A program made the position numbers and the translations under genes. The notes under the pieces were generated by a model that saw nothing but the letters and a program-made list of their open reading frames with translations, did no database searches and was not told where the DNA came from. Positions 17,757 to 26,872 of a stretch of 64,000 nt of DNA are shown piece by piece. This DNA is from Trujillonella endophytica (lineage in GTDB: Bacteria > Actinomycetota > Actinomycetes > Mycobacteriales > Geodermatophilaceae): NCBI RefSeq assembly GCF_019799905.1, contig NZ_JABGCI010000009.1:122170-186169 (forward strand), given 5' to 3'. Positions within the stretch are counted from its first letter, which is position 1. Each line of letters starts with the position of its first letter.

Positions 17757-18803
17757 TCAGCGGGGACGCAGCGTGTCGCGCAGCGCCTCGAGGCCGGTGA
17801 ACCGCGGCTCCCAGCCCAGCTGCTCCCGGGCCTTGGCGGTGTCCATGATCACCGGCCGGCTGGCCGCCTCCACCCACTCGGCGGCCGGCAGCAGGAAGGG
17901 CAGCCGGGCGACGGCGCGGGCGGCGAACTGGGCGGGCGCGGCCGGCAGGGGCAGCGGGATGGCGCCGAACTCCCGGGCGACGTCGGCGGCGGTCAGCACG
18001 CCGTCGCCGGCGATGTTGTAGGCACCGGGCGGACCGGCGGCCACCACGCACAGCTGCAGCGCGCGGCCGACGTCCTCCTCGTGGATCAGCTGCAGCGGCA
18101 GCGCCGGGACGGCCATCGGGACCGGCACCGGCAGCCGCCGGGGGCGGCTGAACAGCGCCCGGCCCAGCGGCGCGAGCGGGCCGGGCAGCACGTCCTTGCC
18201 GCCGACGACGTTCGGCCCGACGACCACCGGCGGCCGCAGCATGTACAGCGCCATGTCCGGCGCGCCGACCGCCTGGGTGGTCAGCAGGTCCTCGAGCTCG
18301 GCCTTCTCCTGCGCGTAGAACAGCCGCGCCGCGGGGCGCACCGGCCACTCCTCGTCGACCAGCTCGGGGGTGTCGGGGTGGAACCCGTACGCGGCGACGG
18401 ACGAGGCGTAGACGAACCGCCGCGCGCCGGCGGCCGCCGCGGCGCGGAAGACGTTCAGCGTGCCGTCGACGTTGATCGCCCGGGTGGTCTCCCGCGACGC
18501 GTTGCCGGTGATCAGGAACGCCAGGTGGACGACGACGTCGACCCCGGCGAAGGCCTCGGCCAGCGCATCGGGATCCCGGACGTCGCCCCGCCGGTACTCC
18601 ATCTTCGTCCAGCCGCGCTCCGCCGGGTCGAACGGACGGCGGGCGATGCCCACGATCCGCGCGATCCGCTCGTCGTCCTGCAGGAGCGGCACCAGCCCCG
18701 AGCCGAACGTGCCGGTCGGGCCGGTGACGGCCACGGTCAGGTCGGTCTGGGCAACCCCGGTGTCAGCCACGGGGGGTCCGCTACCCGCCTGCCGGGCCGC
18801 CAC
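17757..18803 (-). CDS. NAD-dependent epimerase/dehydratase family protein
   Basis: Extended short-chain dehydrogenase of 348 residues. The Rossmann glycine motif is VTGPTGTFGSGLVPLL near residue 30. VDVVVHLAF and FVYASSVAAYGFHP carry the usual strand-4 and serine blocks, and the catalytic Tyr-x-x-x-Lys appears as FYAQEKAELE. It probably acts on a sugar nucleotide or a steroid/terpenoid substrate. GTG 18803 leaves nine bases to the wax synthase gene upstream in the same operon; GTG starts further in would trim the first ~12 residues. Its place beside a WS/DGAT gene hints at lipid metabolism. Confidence 0.8.
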   Translation of the reverse strand: MAARQAGSGPPVADTGVAQTDLTVAVTGPTGTFGSGLVPLLQDDERIARIVGIARRPFDPAERGWTKMEYRRGDVRDPDALAEAFAGVDVVVHLAFLITGNASRETTRAINVDGTLNVFRAAAAAGARRFVYASSVAAYGFHPDTPELVDEEWPVRPAARLFYAQEKAELEDLLTTQAVGAPDMALYMLRPPVVVGPNVVGGKDVLPGPLAPLGRALFSRPRRLPVPVPMAVPALPLQLIHEEDVGRALQLCVVAAGPPGAYNIAGDGVLTAADVAREFGAIPLPLPAAPAQFAARAVARLPFLLPAAEWVEAASRPVIMDTAKAREQLGWEPRFTGLEALRDTLRPR

Positions 18804-18812
18804 ACGGGTCCG

Positions 18813-20273
18813 TCATCGCGCGGCGGCCTTCTTCCGCTTCGGCGCCGGCCGCTCCGCCGCCGCCGGGGCGGCCGGCGCGGCCGCGGGCTCCGCGGTGCCG
18901 GCCGCGACCTTCAGCTCGTCGATGCCGCGCCGGATGCCCGCCGACAGCACGTCGACGTCCGGGAACCCGTCGAAGTCGGCGTTGATCCCGAACGTCATCG
19001 TGTTGAGGTAGCTGAAGATCCCGATCGACACCCGGGTGCCGCCGGCGATGGGCACGTACGCGTGCGCCGAGTTCATCCGCCGACCCAGCACGTAGAGCGG
19101 GACCCGCGGGCCGGGCACGTTCGTCGTGACCGCCTGCGAGTAGAACTGGCTGGCGCCCAGGGCCGCCCGCACGCCGAGCGAGAGCAGCGTGGGCGCCACG
19201 AAGTCGCCCATCGCGATGATCGACCGGGCGTCGACCAGCTCCATCATCTTCTTGTACTCGTCCATCTGCCGGCGCACGGACTCCAGCCGGGCGACGGGGT
19301 CGGGCTCGGCGACCGGCAGGTCGACGAAGACCGCGGAGATGCGGTTGTCGAGCTTGCCGCGCTCGTTCTCCTGCCGCATCGACACCGGGACCATCGACCG
19401 GACCACCAGGCCGTCACGCAGCGAGCCGCGGCGCTCCAGCAGGTCCCGGAAGCCGGTGGTGATGGCCGCGAGGACGACGTCGTTCACGGTGCCGCCGAGC
19501 GCGGTCCGGATGGGCTTGAGCTCGTCGAACTCGGCCTCGGTCCAGGCCCAGCGCCGGTGCGGGCCGATGGGACCCGACAGCGAGCGGGCGATCGGGGTGG
19601 TCAGCTGGCGGGCCACCGTGGGCAGGGTCTTGACCAGGGACCGGCCGGTGCCGAGCACCGTCCTGGCCGCCTCGCCGATGCCGCCCCCGCCGGTGGCGAG
19701 CTGGCGCAGCGGCTGGCTGAGCGCGTCCTGCACGGCGCCCGCGACCACCTCGGCGCTGGAGGGGGAGCGCTGCGGCGTCCAGTCCTGCGGATCGGTGTGC
19801 TTGGCGTCCGGCGTGATGTCGAACATCAGCTGCATCAGGTCGGTGCCGGCGACGCCGTCGATCATGCAGTGGTGGACCTTGGAGATGATCGCCCAGCGGC
19901 CGTTCTCCAGGCCCTCGACCAGCCACAGCTCCCACAGCGGCTTGGCGAGGTCCAGGCGCTGGCCGAGCACCCGGCCGGCGAGGTTGCGCAGCTGCTCGTC
20001 GGTCCCCGGGCTCGGCACCGCGGTGTGCCGCACGTGGTACAGGATCTGGAAGTGGGGGTCGTCGACCCACAGCGGCCGGCCCAGCTGGAGGGGCACCGGG
20101 CGCACGCGCTGGCGGTACCGCGGCACCAGCGGGAGCTTGCTCAGCAGCAGCCGGATGACCTCGCCGTAGGTGGGCGCCGGGCCCTCGAACACGGCGACCG
20201 AGCCCACGTGGAGTGGGGTGTTCTCGCTCTCCGCGAAGTAGAAACCGGCGTCCGTCGGGCTCATGCGGTCCAC
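18813..20273 (-). CDS. Wax ester synthase / diacylglycerol acyltransferase (WS/DGAT)
   Basis: Bifunctional acyltransferase of 486 residues that joins acyl-CoA to alcohols or diacylglycerol to make storage lipid. The family opening MSPTDAGFYFAESENTPLHVG is intact, the active-site HHCMIDG lies near residues 134-140, and TVNDVVLAAITTGFRDLL and TTNVPGPRVPLYVLG mark the C-terminal half. The extreme C-terminus is an Ala/Pro/Lys tail. GTG 20273 was chosen because AAGGAGG lies seven bases upstream; ATG 20264 is nine bases further in. It leads an operon with the epimerase gene. Confidence 0.92.
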   Translation of the reverse strand: MDRMSPTDAGFYFAESENTPLHVGSVAVFEGPAPTYGEVIRLLLSKLPLVPRYRQRVRPVPLQLGRPLWVDDPHFQILYHVRHTAVPSPGTDEQLRNLAGRVLGQRLDLAKPLWELWLVEGLENGRWAIISKVHHCMIDGVAGTDLMQLMFDITPDAKHTDPQDWTPQRSPSSAEVVAGAVQDALSQPLRQLATGGGGIGEAARTVLGTGRSLVKTLPTVARQLTTPIARSLSGPIGPHRRWAWTEAEFDELKPIRTALGGTVNDVVLAAITTGFRDLLERRGSLRDGLVVRSMVPVSMRQENERGKLDNRISAVFVDLPVAEPDPVARLESVRRQMDEYKKMMELVDARSIIAMGDFVAPTLLSLGVRAALGASQFYSQAVTTNVPGPRVPLYVLGRRMNSAHAYVPIAGGTRVSIGIFSYLNTMTFGINADFDGFPDVDVLSAGIRRGIDELKVAAGTAEPAAAPAAPAAAERPAPKRKKAAAR

Positions 20274-20425
20274 GGTTTCCTCCTTGCCGCCCCTCGCCTC
20301 TTCCGGGGTGGGGCGCGTCACACGTCGTCGGGTGTGCGGCGAGCCAACCGCGTCGTCCCGGCTCTCGCAATCGGAGCAACGAGCCGCGTGGGTCCGGGTT
20401 CCGGCGGATCCGGGTGTGGTACGCG

Positions 20426-21424
20426 TCACCCCGCGCGGGGCGCGCGCAACCGGTCGTCGACCCGGTCGAGGAGGTCGGAGAGGGCGCCGTCGACCACGGC
20501 GGTGCGGGTGAGGTTGACGCTGTGCCCGGCCCCCGGGACGACGACGAGCTCGGCGTCGTCCCCGAGGAGCTCGGCGAGCCGGCGGCCGTGGTCCACCGGG
20601 GTCAGCCGGTCGTCCGTGGCGGCGACGACGGTCGTGGGCACCCGGCCCAGGACCGGGAGCGCGGCGACCTCGTCGTGGTCGAGGAACGTCGCCCAGAACG
20701 CCAGGGTCACCGTGGTCGGCGTCTCCTCCAGCAGGTCCTGCACCACACGGACGTCGGCCCGGTCGGCGTCGTGCCGGCCGAACAGGTAGCGGCGGGTGAA
20801 CCAGCGGCCGACCCGCGTGCCGCGGCGGCGGAACCGCTCGAGCAGCGGGGCGATCAGCTGGAGGCCGCGCAGCCACAGGCCGAGCAGGTGCAGCTTCCGG
20901 ACCGCGGTGACCCACCGGCCGAGCACCCCGGAGCTGACCAGCCCGCCGGACGAGGTGGCGATCAGGAAGGCGCCGACCACCCGGGTGCCGAACAGCTCGG
21001 GCCGCTGCCGGGCCAGCGCCATGATGCTCATGCCGCCCATGGAGTGCCCGGCGAGGACGACCGGCCCCTCCGGCACGACGGCGTCGAGGACCTGACCGAG
21101 GTCGCGGCCGGTGCGGTCGATGGTGGCCGCGGTCAGCCGGGTCCAGCCCGACCGGCCGTGACCGCGGTGGTCCCAGAAGACCAGGCGCACCCGGTCGCGC
21201 AGCGCCGGGCGGTGGACGTCGAACTCGGCCAACCTGGCGGTGAACCCGTGCGAGAAGACGACGGTGACCGGCGCCGCGTCCCCGCCCGCCCCACCGCCCC
21301 CGGCCAGCCCGTCGAACTCCACGTGCAGGTCCACGCCGTCGTCCGTGCGGACGGTGCGCGAGCCTGGGGGCGGCGGTCCGGGCGGGCCGGGGACGGGCGC
21401 GTCGACGCCGGGCGGCAGGGGCAC
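20426..21424 (-). CDS. Alpha/beta hydrolase
   Basis: Alpha/beta hydrolase of 332 residues. VVFSHGFTARLAEFDVHRP is the oxyanion region, AGHSMGG near residue 125 is the nucleophile elbow, an acid lies in ATDDRLTPVDHG, and VVPGAGHSVNLTR holds the histidine. The N-terminus is proline-rich with no signal peptide, so it is probably cytosolic. It lies 43 bases after the FUSC-type gene in the same direction. A lipase, esterase or haloperoxidase-like role is possible; the substrate is not predictable. Confidence 0.82.
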   Translation of the reverse strand: MPLPPGVDAPVPGPPGPPPPGSRTVRTDDGVDLHVEFDGLAGGGGAGGDAAPVTVVFSHGFTARLAEFDVHRPALRDRVRLVFWDHRGHGRSGWTRLTAATIDRTGRDLGQVLDAVVPEGPVVLAGHSMGGMSIMALARQRPELFGTRVVGAFLIATSSGGLVSSGVLGRWVTAVRKLHLLGLWLRGLQLIAPLLERFRRRGTRVGRWFTRRYLFGRHDADRADVRVVQDLLEETPTTVTLAFWATFLDHDEVAALPVLGRVPTTVVAATDDRLTPVDHGRRLAELLGDDAELVVVPGAGHSVNLTRTAVVDGALSDLLDRVDDRLRAPRAG

Positions 21425-21467
21425 GGCCCCATCCCAGGCCCGCGGGCGGCACCCGGCAACCGGGCGC

Positions 21468-23411
21468 TCAGTGAGACCGGTCGGGGGCGGCGTCGCGCAC
21501 CAGGCGCCGGGCGGCGTCCACCTCCCGGGCGACGGGGGCGAGCACGCCGTCGGCGAGGATCTCGGCGTCGTCCGGGGCGCGGTGCGTGCGGACGTCGTCC
21601 TCCAGCTGCCGGATCGCCCGGCGCAGGACGGTGACCTGCGCGGGGTGGGGTACCGGCTCGCCGGTGCGGATGGCGATGACCGCCTCGGTGACCGCGTCCG
21701 TGGTGCGCTCCAGCTGGACGATGACCGGCCACCAGGCCGCCGCGCGGGTGCTGATCGGCGGCGGCTCGGCCAGTCGCCGCTGCAGCTGGGCCTGCACCTC
21801 GGTGAGCGCCCGGTAGGTGCGCCGGCGGGCGCGGCGGGTCTCGGCCGGGTCGGCGGTGAACGCCGCCTCGACGTAGGCCTCCAGCGCCGTGGTGGCGTCC
21901 CGCAGGGCGTCGTCCAGGGGGGCGCGCCAGGTCTGCGGCCAGAGCGCGTAGCCGACGACGAGGACGATCAGGCAGCCGACGAGGGTGTCGACCATCCGCG
22001 CGCCGATCAGCCCCGGGTCGCCGGAGAGCGCCAGGTCCAGCAGCAGGATGATCACCGGGGTCTGGAACACCGAGAACAGGCCGAAGTTGGCACCCCGGGC
22101 CCAGGGCAGCAGCCCGGCCGCCACGGCCATCGCGACCAGCACCCAGCCGTTGCGGGGCAGCACCGCCAGCAGGACCGAGCCGATGAGGACGCCGAGCAGC
22201 GTGCCGGCGCCGCGCTGGACCGCCCGGGTGAACACCGAGCCGAAGTCGGGCTTGAGCACGATGGCGACGGTGAGCAGCACCCAGTAGGGACGCTCCAGCG
22301 GCAGCAGCTGCCGCGCGATCTCGGCGATCGTCATGCACAGCGCCAGGCGGACGGCGAACGCGCGGCTGTCGGGGCTGGCCAGGGTGCGGTCGCCGACGTC
22401 GTGCAGGCGGGTGCGCCAGTCCGGCTCCGGGAGCTCCACGGCGGCGCCGGCCCGCTCCTCCGGGTCGCCGACGACGTTCCAGGCCAGCCGCAGCCCGTGC
22501 CGGACCGCCCGCCGGGTCGGTGGTCCGTCCTCCAGGGGCGAGGGGCGCTCGGCGGGCAGGTCCCGCGCGCCGGTCACCGCCGCGGCCAGCGCGTGCACGG
22601 CCGTGACGTCGTGCGGGTCGGCCGCCACCCGGCCGCGGACCGTGGCCACGGTGCCCTCGACCAGGGGTGCGGCGGCGTTGAGCACGCCGGCCAGCTCGGA
22701 CAGCTGCCGGGAGCGGCCCGCGGTCGAGCTGCGGCTGCGGATGACGCGGTCGTAGGCGGCGTTGAGCGCGGCGGTCAGCCGGCGGCGGGCGTCGTCGGCG
22801 TCCTCGCTGCCTGCCGCGGCCAGCAGCTCGCCGGTGCTGGTGAAGACGGCGGCGACGGCGGCGCGGTCGGGATCACCGCGCTCGGTGGCGGCCTGCACGA
22901 GCGTGGTGAGCGCGGCCCACCCGGCGCCGGCGAAGAAGAAGCCGATCTCCGCCGCGGTCGACAGCGGCGTGACCAGCCCCGAGGCCAGCGCGGTGTAGAT
23001 CAGCAGCTGCAGCGCTCCCAGCGACAGCGCGGCGTTGATCCCGCTGATGAGTGCGGCGGCCGCGGACACCAGGGCGATGAGGACGACGGGCAGCCAGCCC
23101 TCGCCGCTCGCGTACTGCCCGACGAGCAGCCCGATCGCCCCGAACCCGGTGGCCGCCAGGGTGCGGCGCACCCGGTCGCGCAGCGGTCCGCCCATCGGCG
23201 CGAGGCAGGCGGCCAGCGCCCCGGTGGTGCCGAACACCCCGGCGCCGAGCTCGGGTCCGGGCTCGATGCCGCCGGCCACCACCACCGCGACCGCCAGCGG
23301 CATGGGCACCGTCACCGCGAAGCGGACGACGTCGGGCCACGGCACGGGCGGGGGAGAGGTGCGCACCAGCTCCTCCAGCCACGCCGGTGCCCGCAACGCC
23401 CGCTCCGCCAC
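21468..23411 (-). CDS. FUSC-family membrane protein
   Basis: A 647-residue protein with two hydrophobic blocks, residues ~30-165 and ~380-500, joined and followed by soluble helical regions. The second block holds LLPLERPYWVLLTVAIVLKPDFGSVFTRAVQRGAGTLLGVLIG, the FUSC (aromatic acid exporter / fusaric acid resistance) signature. Family members are thought to export aromatic or carboxylic compounds, or to act as integral membrane proteins of unknown role. The gene precedes an alpha/beta hydrolase in the same direction. GTG 23411 was taken as start. Confidence 0.8.
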   Translation of the reverse strand: MAERALRAPAWLEELVRTSPPPVPWPDVVRFAVTVPMPLAVAVVVAGGIEPGPELGAGVFGTTGALAACLAPMGGPLRDRVRRTLAATGFGAIGLLVGQYASGEGWLPVVLIALVSAAAALISGINAALSLGALQLLIYTALASGLVTPLSTAAEIGFFFAGAGWAALTTLVQAATERGDPDRAAVAAVFTSTGELLAAAGSEDADDARRRLTAALNAAYDRVIRSRSSTAGRSRQLSELAGVLNAAAPLVEGTVATVRGRVAADPHDVTAVHALAAAVTGARDLPAERPSPLEDGPPTRRAVRHGLRLAWNVVGDPEERAGAAVELPEPDWRTRLHDVGDRTLASPDSRAFAVRLALCMTIAEIARQLLPLERPYWVLLTVAIVLKPDFGSVFTRAVQRGAGTLLGVLIGSVLLAVLPRNGWVLVAMAVAAGLLPWARGANFGLFSVFQTPVIILLLDLALSGDPGLIGARMVDTLVGCLIVLVVGYALWPQTWRAPLDDALRDATTALEAYVEAAFTADPAETRRARRRTYRALTEVQAQLQRRLAEPPPISTRAAAWWPVIVQLERTTDAVTEAVIAIRTGEPVPHPAQVTVLRRAIRQLEDDVRTHRAPDDAEILADGVLAPVAREVDAARRLVRDAAPDRSH

Positions 23412-23451
23412 GGTCGGGAGCTGCCCATCGGCGTCCGAGGGGAACCGCCGG

Positions 23452-23468
23452 GATCAGGTCACCTGATC
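23452..23468. promoter_or_regulatory. Palindromic operator-like site
   Basis: GATCAGGT and ACCTGATC flank a single C, between the divergent FUSC and GNAT genes. This is the size and symmetry of a small repressor site. The regulator is unknown. Confidence 0.4.
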
Positions 23469-23477
23469 GCGGCGCGA

Positions 23478-23505
23478 CCTCCCGCACGGTGGGCGGTGCG
23501 GGAGG
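23478..23505. repeat. 10-bp inverted repeat upstream of GNAT gene
   Basis: CCTCCCGCAC (23478-23487) and GTGCGGGAGG (23496-23505) pair exactly around eight bases. It lies in the leader of the acetyltransferase gene and could be a hairpin in the mRNA or an operator. Confidence 0.4.
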
Positions 23506-23538
23506 ACGCGCTGCGGTGAGGGAGGACGCCGTGAACCC

Positions 23539-24060
23539 GTGGCGGGGGTGGCGGCCGGCGGGCACGCTGCGGCGGTGGACGACGGCGCGGTCCGGCCCGC
23601 GGACGCGGACGACCTCACGGCGCTGCCGGCGATCGAGGCCGCCGCCGACACGCTCTTCGTCCCGCTGGGGATCACCGACCTGCCGGCGCCGGCGAGCGCG
23701 GAGGAGCGGGCGCGGGCGTGGCGGGTGCTCGTGGCCGGCCGGCCGGCGCAGGGCTTCGCCGTCCTCGGACGGCTGGACGGCGACGTGCACCTCGATCAGC
23801 TCTCGGTGCACCCCGCGGCCGGTCGACGCGGCCTGGGCGCCGCTCTCCTGGCGGCGACCGTGGCGGAGGCCGAGGCGGCCGGGTCCCGGCGCGTCACGCT
23901 GACCACCTACGCCGACGTGCCGTGGAACGCGCCCTGGTACGCCCGGCACGGGTGGCGCGAGACCGGCGACGTCGGCCCGGAGCTCGCCGCCGTCGTGCGG
24001 GCGGAGGCGGCGCTGGCGCGGCACGGCCGCCGGGTGGTGATGGAGCGCCCGGTCCGGTGA
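23539..24060 (+). CDS. GNAT-family N-acetyltransferase
   Basis: A ~160-173-residue acetyl-CoA-dependent acetyltransferase. Motif A is visible as VHLDQLSVHPAAGRRGLGAALLAATVAEAEAAG, with the Q/R-x-x-G-x-A pyrophosphate loop as RRGLGA. The late block NAPWYARHGWRETGD is the common GNAT C-terminal strand-helix. The substrate is unknown. GTG 23539 has GGAGG 12 bases upstream; GTG 23575 would remove a low-complexity N-terminus and may be the real start. Confidence 0.8.
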   Translation: MAGVAAGGHAAAVDDGAVRPADADDLTALPAIEAAADTLFVPLGITDLPAPASAEERARAWRVLVAGRPAQGFAVLGRLDGDVHLDQLSVHPAAGRRGLGAALLAATVAEAEAAGSRRVTLTTYADVPWNAPWYARHGWRETGDVGPELAAVVRAEAALARHGRRVVMERPVR

Positions 24061-24138
24061 TCGCCGTCCCCGCGCCGAGGTCGCCGGCCCCGCGGCACGA
24101 CGTCGGTGTGGCGGCTCCGCCGCGAGGCCGGCGATCAC
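24057..24138. repeat. Inverted repeat with GTGATCGCCG arms
   Basis: GTGATCGCCG (24057-24066) and CGGCGATCAC (24129-24138) flank the GNAT-Nif3 intergenic stretch; the left arm contains the GNAT stop. The same arms recur before rnpB (30,196-30,277), suggesting a family of intergenic hairpins. Confidence 0.5.
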
Positions 24139-24181
24139 GGGGGCCACGGGAGTGCCCGGCGGGCTCGGCTAGGTTCCCGCC

Positions 24182-25021
24182 GTGACCGTCACCCTGGGGG
24201 AGGTCGTCGCCGCGCTCGAGGCCCGCTACGACCCCGCGCTGGCCGAGGACTGGGACGCCGTCGGGCTGGTGTGCGGCGACCGCGACGACCCGGTCGAGCG
24301 CGTCGTGTTCGCCGTCGACCCGGTCGCCTCCGTCGTCGACGAGGTGGTCGCCGCCGGCGCGGGCCTGCTCGTCACCCACCACCCCCTGTTCCTCAGCGGG
24401 GTGCACGGAGTGCCCGCCGACGACCCCAAGGGCCGCCTGGTGCACCGGCTGGTCCGCGCCCGCGCCGGCCTGTTCGTCGCGCACACCAACGCCGACCGGG
24501 CGCCGGGCACCGGGGTCAACGACGCGCTGGCCGGGGTCCTGGGCCTGGTCGGCGCCGTGCCCCTGCAGCCGGCCGGCACCGACCCGCGGGCCGGGCTGGG
24601 GCGCATCGGCCGGCTCGCCGAGCCGGTGCCCCTGCGGGTGTTCGCCGAGCGGGCGGCCGCGGCGCTGCCCGCGACGGAGGGCGGCGTGCGGGTGGCCGGC
24701 GACCCCGAGCGCACCGTCACGACCGTCGCGGTGTGCGGCGGCAGCGGCGGTTCGCTGCTGTCCGCGGCCGCGGCGGCGGGCGCCGACGTCCTGCTCACCA
24801 GCGACCTGAAGCACCACCCCACCTCCGAGGCCGGTGAGGTGGCCGGGCCCGCGCTGGTCGACGTCGCGCACTGGGCGACCGAGTGGCCCTGGCTGCCGGT
24901 GGCCGCGCGGGTGCTCGCCGAGGACCTGGGCGGCCGCGTCGAGGTGACCGTCGCCCGGCAGCGGACCGATCCGTGGACGGCGCACGTGGCGCAGCGGGGG
25001 GTCGGGGCACCGGTAGGTTGA
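24182..25021 (+). CDS. Nif3-like dinuclear metal-centre protein
   Basis: Member of the widely conserved Nif3/DUF34 family (279 residues), a hexameric ring protein with two metal ions per subunit. It has been linked to GTP cyclohydrolase-like or metal-handling roles but has no settled function. The metal motifs are intact: ENWD-type AEDWDAVGLVCGD, VTHHPLFLSG, AHTNADRAPGTGVNDALA, and VDVAHWATEW near the C-terminus. GTG 24182 was chosen. A zinc-ribbon gene and an RNase H gene follow in tight order, which is the usual actinobacterial arrangement. Confidence 0.9.
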   Translation: MTVTLGEVVAALEARYDPALAEDWDAVGLVCGDRDDPVERVVFAVDPVASVVDEVVAAGAGLLVTHHPLFLSGVHGVPADDPKGRLVHRLVRARAGLFVAHTNADRAPGTGVNDALAGVLGLVGAVPLQPAGTDPRAGLGRIGRLAEPVPLRVFAERAAAALPATEGGVRVAGDPERTVTTVAVCGGSGGSLLSAAAAAGADVLLTSDLKHHPTSEAGEVAGPALVDVAHWATEWPWLPVAARVLAEDLGGRVEVTVARQRTDPWTAHVAQRGVGAPVG

Positions 25022-25025
25022 GCCG

Positions 25026-25766
25026 GTGAAGGCCGACCACTTCGACCAGCAGAAACTGCTGGCTCTCGCCGCCGAGGACGTCGCGCTCACTCAGCTCGCG
25101 CACCGGCGTCGCACCCTGCCCGAGGCGGCGGCCGTCGAGGCCGCGGCGGAGGCGGAGCGGGCCGCGGCCGGCGCCGTCGTCCGTGCCGAGACCGAGGCGC
25201 GCGACCTGCAGCGCGAGGTGGCCCGGATGGAGGCCGACGTCGAGACCGTGCGGGCACGCGCGGCCAAGGACCAGAAGCTGCTGGACGGCGGCAGCGTCTC
25301 GGCCAAGCAGATGACCGACCTCCAGCACGAGCTGCAGTCGCTCAAGCGCCGCCAGTCCGACCTGGAGGACCAGGAGCTCGAGCTCATGGAGCAGGTCGAG
25401 ACGGCCGAGAAGACGCTCGCGCAGGCGCAGGAGGCGCACGCCGCCGCCCGCGAGGCCCTGGAGCGGGCCGAGCAGCTGCGCGACGACGCCCTCGCCGACA
25501 TCGCCGAGGGGACGACGAAGCACGAGGCGGCGCGACTCTCCGCGGCGGGCGGCATCCCCGCAGCGCTGCTGGCGCTCTACGACCGCATCCGCGCGCAGAC
25601 CGGCACGACCGGCGCCGCGCTGCTGCAGGCCCGCGCCTGCCAGGGCTGCCGGATCGAGCTCAACGGCCGCGAGCTGGCCGCCGTCCGCAACGCCGACCCG
25701 CACGAGGTCGTGCGGTGCGAGAACTGCAACCGGATCCTGGTGCGCACCGCCGAGTCAGGACTGTGA
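25026..25766 (+). CDS. Coiled-coil zinc-ribbon protein (zf-RING_7 type)
   Basis: A 246-residue protein with a long Ala/Glu/Arg-rich coiled coil (residues ~20-180) and a C-terminal four-cysteine ribbon: ACQGCRIELNGREL...VVRCENCNRILV. This architecture (CT398/FlgZ-like) is common between Nif3 and the fused RNase H gene in actinobacteria. It has been suggested to bind nucleic acid or act in secretion, but the role is unknown. GTG 25026 lies four bases after the Nif3 stop, and the stop overlaps the next start as GTGA, so the three are one operon. Confidence 0.85.
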   Translation: MKADHFDQQKLLALAAEDVALTQLAHRRRTLPEAAAVEAAAEAERAAAGAVVRAETEARDLQREVARMEADVETVRARAAKDQKLLDGGSVSAKQMTDLQHELQSLKRRQSDLEDQELELMEQVETAEKTLAQAQEAHAAAREALERAEQLRDDALADIAEGTTKHEAARLSAAGGIPAALLALYDRIRAQTGTTGAALLQARACQGCRIELNGRELAAVRNADPHEVVRCENCNRILVRTAESGL

Positions 25767-26872
25767 CGGCCCGCTTCGTCGTCGAGGCGGACGGCGGGTC
25801 GCGGGGCAACCCGGGGCCGGCGGGCTACGGCGCGCTGGTCCGTGACGCCGCCACCGGACAGGTGCTCGCCGAGCGGGCGGCCAGCGTCGGGCGGGCCACC
25901 AACAACGTCGCCGAGTACGGCGGCCTGGTGGCCGGCCTGCAGGCGGTCCTGGACCTCACCGGCGGCGCGGCGTCGGCCGCCGAGGTCGAGGTCCGGATGG
26001 ACTCCAAGCTGGTCGTCGAGCAGATGTCGGGCCGCTGGAAGGTCAAGCACCCGGACATGCAGAAGCTCGCGCTGCAGGCCCAGCAGATCGCCCGGCAGCT
26101 CGGCCGGGTCCGCTACACCTGGATCCCGCGCGCGCAGAACTCCGCCGCCGACGCGCTGGCCAACAGCGCGATGGACGGCAAGCCGGTGCACCGCGACCTC
26201 GCCGCCGAGGCCGCCACCACCGAGGACGACGTCCAGCCCGCCCCCGCCGAGCGCGAGCCGGCCGTCACCACGGTCACGCACCTGCTGCGGCACGGGCAGA
26301 CCGAGCACACCCCCGAGCGGCGGTTCAGCGGCCGCAACGACCTGCCGCTGTCCGCGGTGGGCCGCGCGGAGGCCGAGGCGGCGGCGGAGCGGGCCGCGGC
26401 GCTGGGGGTCGACGTCGTCGTCGCCTCGCCGTTGCGCCGCACCCGCGAGACGGCCGAGATCGTCGCCGCCCGCCTGGGCCTGCCGGTGCTGTTCGACGAC
26501 GACCTGGTCGAGATGGACTTCGGCGACCTCGAGGGGCTCACCGCCGACGAGGCCCGCACGAAGCACCCCCTGGCCGCGCGGCGGCTGTTCACCGAGATCG
26601 ACGTCCCCGCGCCGGGCGGGGAGTCGATCGCCGACGTGAGCCGCCGGGTCGGCCGCGCCCGCGCCCGGCTGCTCAAGGAGCACCGCGGCCGCACGGTGCT
26701 CGTGGTCAGCCACGTGACGCCGATCAAGCTGCTGCTGGCCGCGGGCCTCGACGTCGACGACGCCGTCGTCCACCGGCTGTTCCTCGGGGCGGCGTCGCTG
26801 TCGACGGTCGCCTGGTCCACCGACGGCCGGCACTCGGTCCGCCTGGTCAACGACGTCTCGCACCTGCCCTAG
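25763..26872 (+). CDS. Bifunctional RNase H / acid phosphatase
   Basis: Two fused enzymes, 369 residues. Residues ~1-135 are a type I-like RNase H that cuts RNA in RNA-DNA hybrids, with acidic residues in EADGGSRGNPG, NVAEYGGLVAGL and RMDSKLVVEQ and the late ARIP-like IPRAQNSAADALAN. Residues ~170-369 are a histidine phosphatase with the RHG motif in LLRHGQTEHTPERRFSG and the second histidine in VVSHVTPIKL. The fusion is characteristic of actinobacteria (Rv2228c-like), in which the phosphatase can act as alpha-ribazole phosphatase (CobC). GTG 25763 overlaps the previous stop. Confidence 0.93.
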   Translation: MTARFVVEADGGSRGNPGPAGYGALVRDAATGQVLAERAASVGRATNNVAEYGGLVAGLQAVLDLTGGAASAAEVEVRMDSKLVVEQMSGRWKVKHPDMQKLALQAQQIARQLGRVRYTWIPRAQNSAADALANSAMDGKPVHRDLAAEAATTEDDVQPAPAEREPAVTTVTHLLRHGQTEHTPERRFSGRNDLPLSAVGRAEAEAAAERAAALGVDVVVASPLRRTRETAEIVAARLGLPVLFDDDLVEMDFGDLEGLTADEARTKHPLAARRLFTEIDVPAPGGESIADVSRRVGRARARLLKEHRGRTVLVVSHVTPIKLLLAAGLDVDDAVVHRLFLGAASLSTVAWSTDGRHSVRLVNDVSHLP

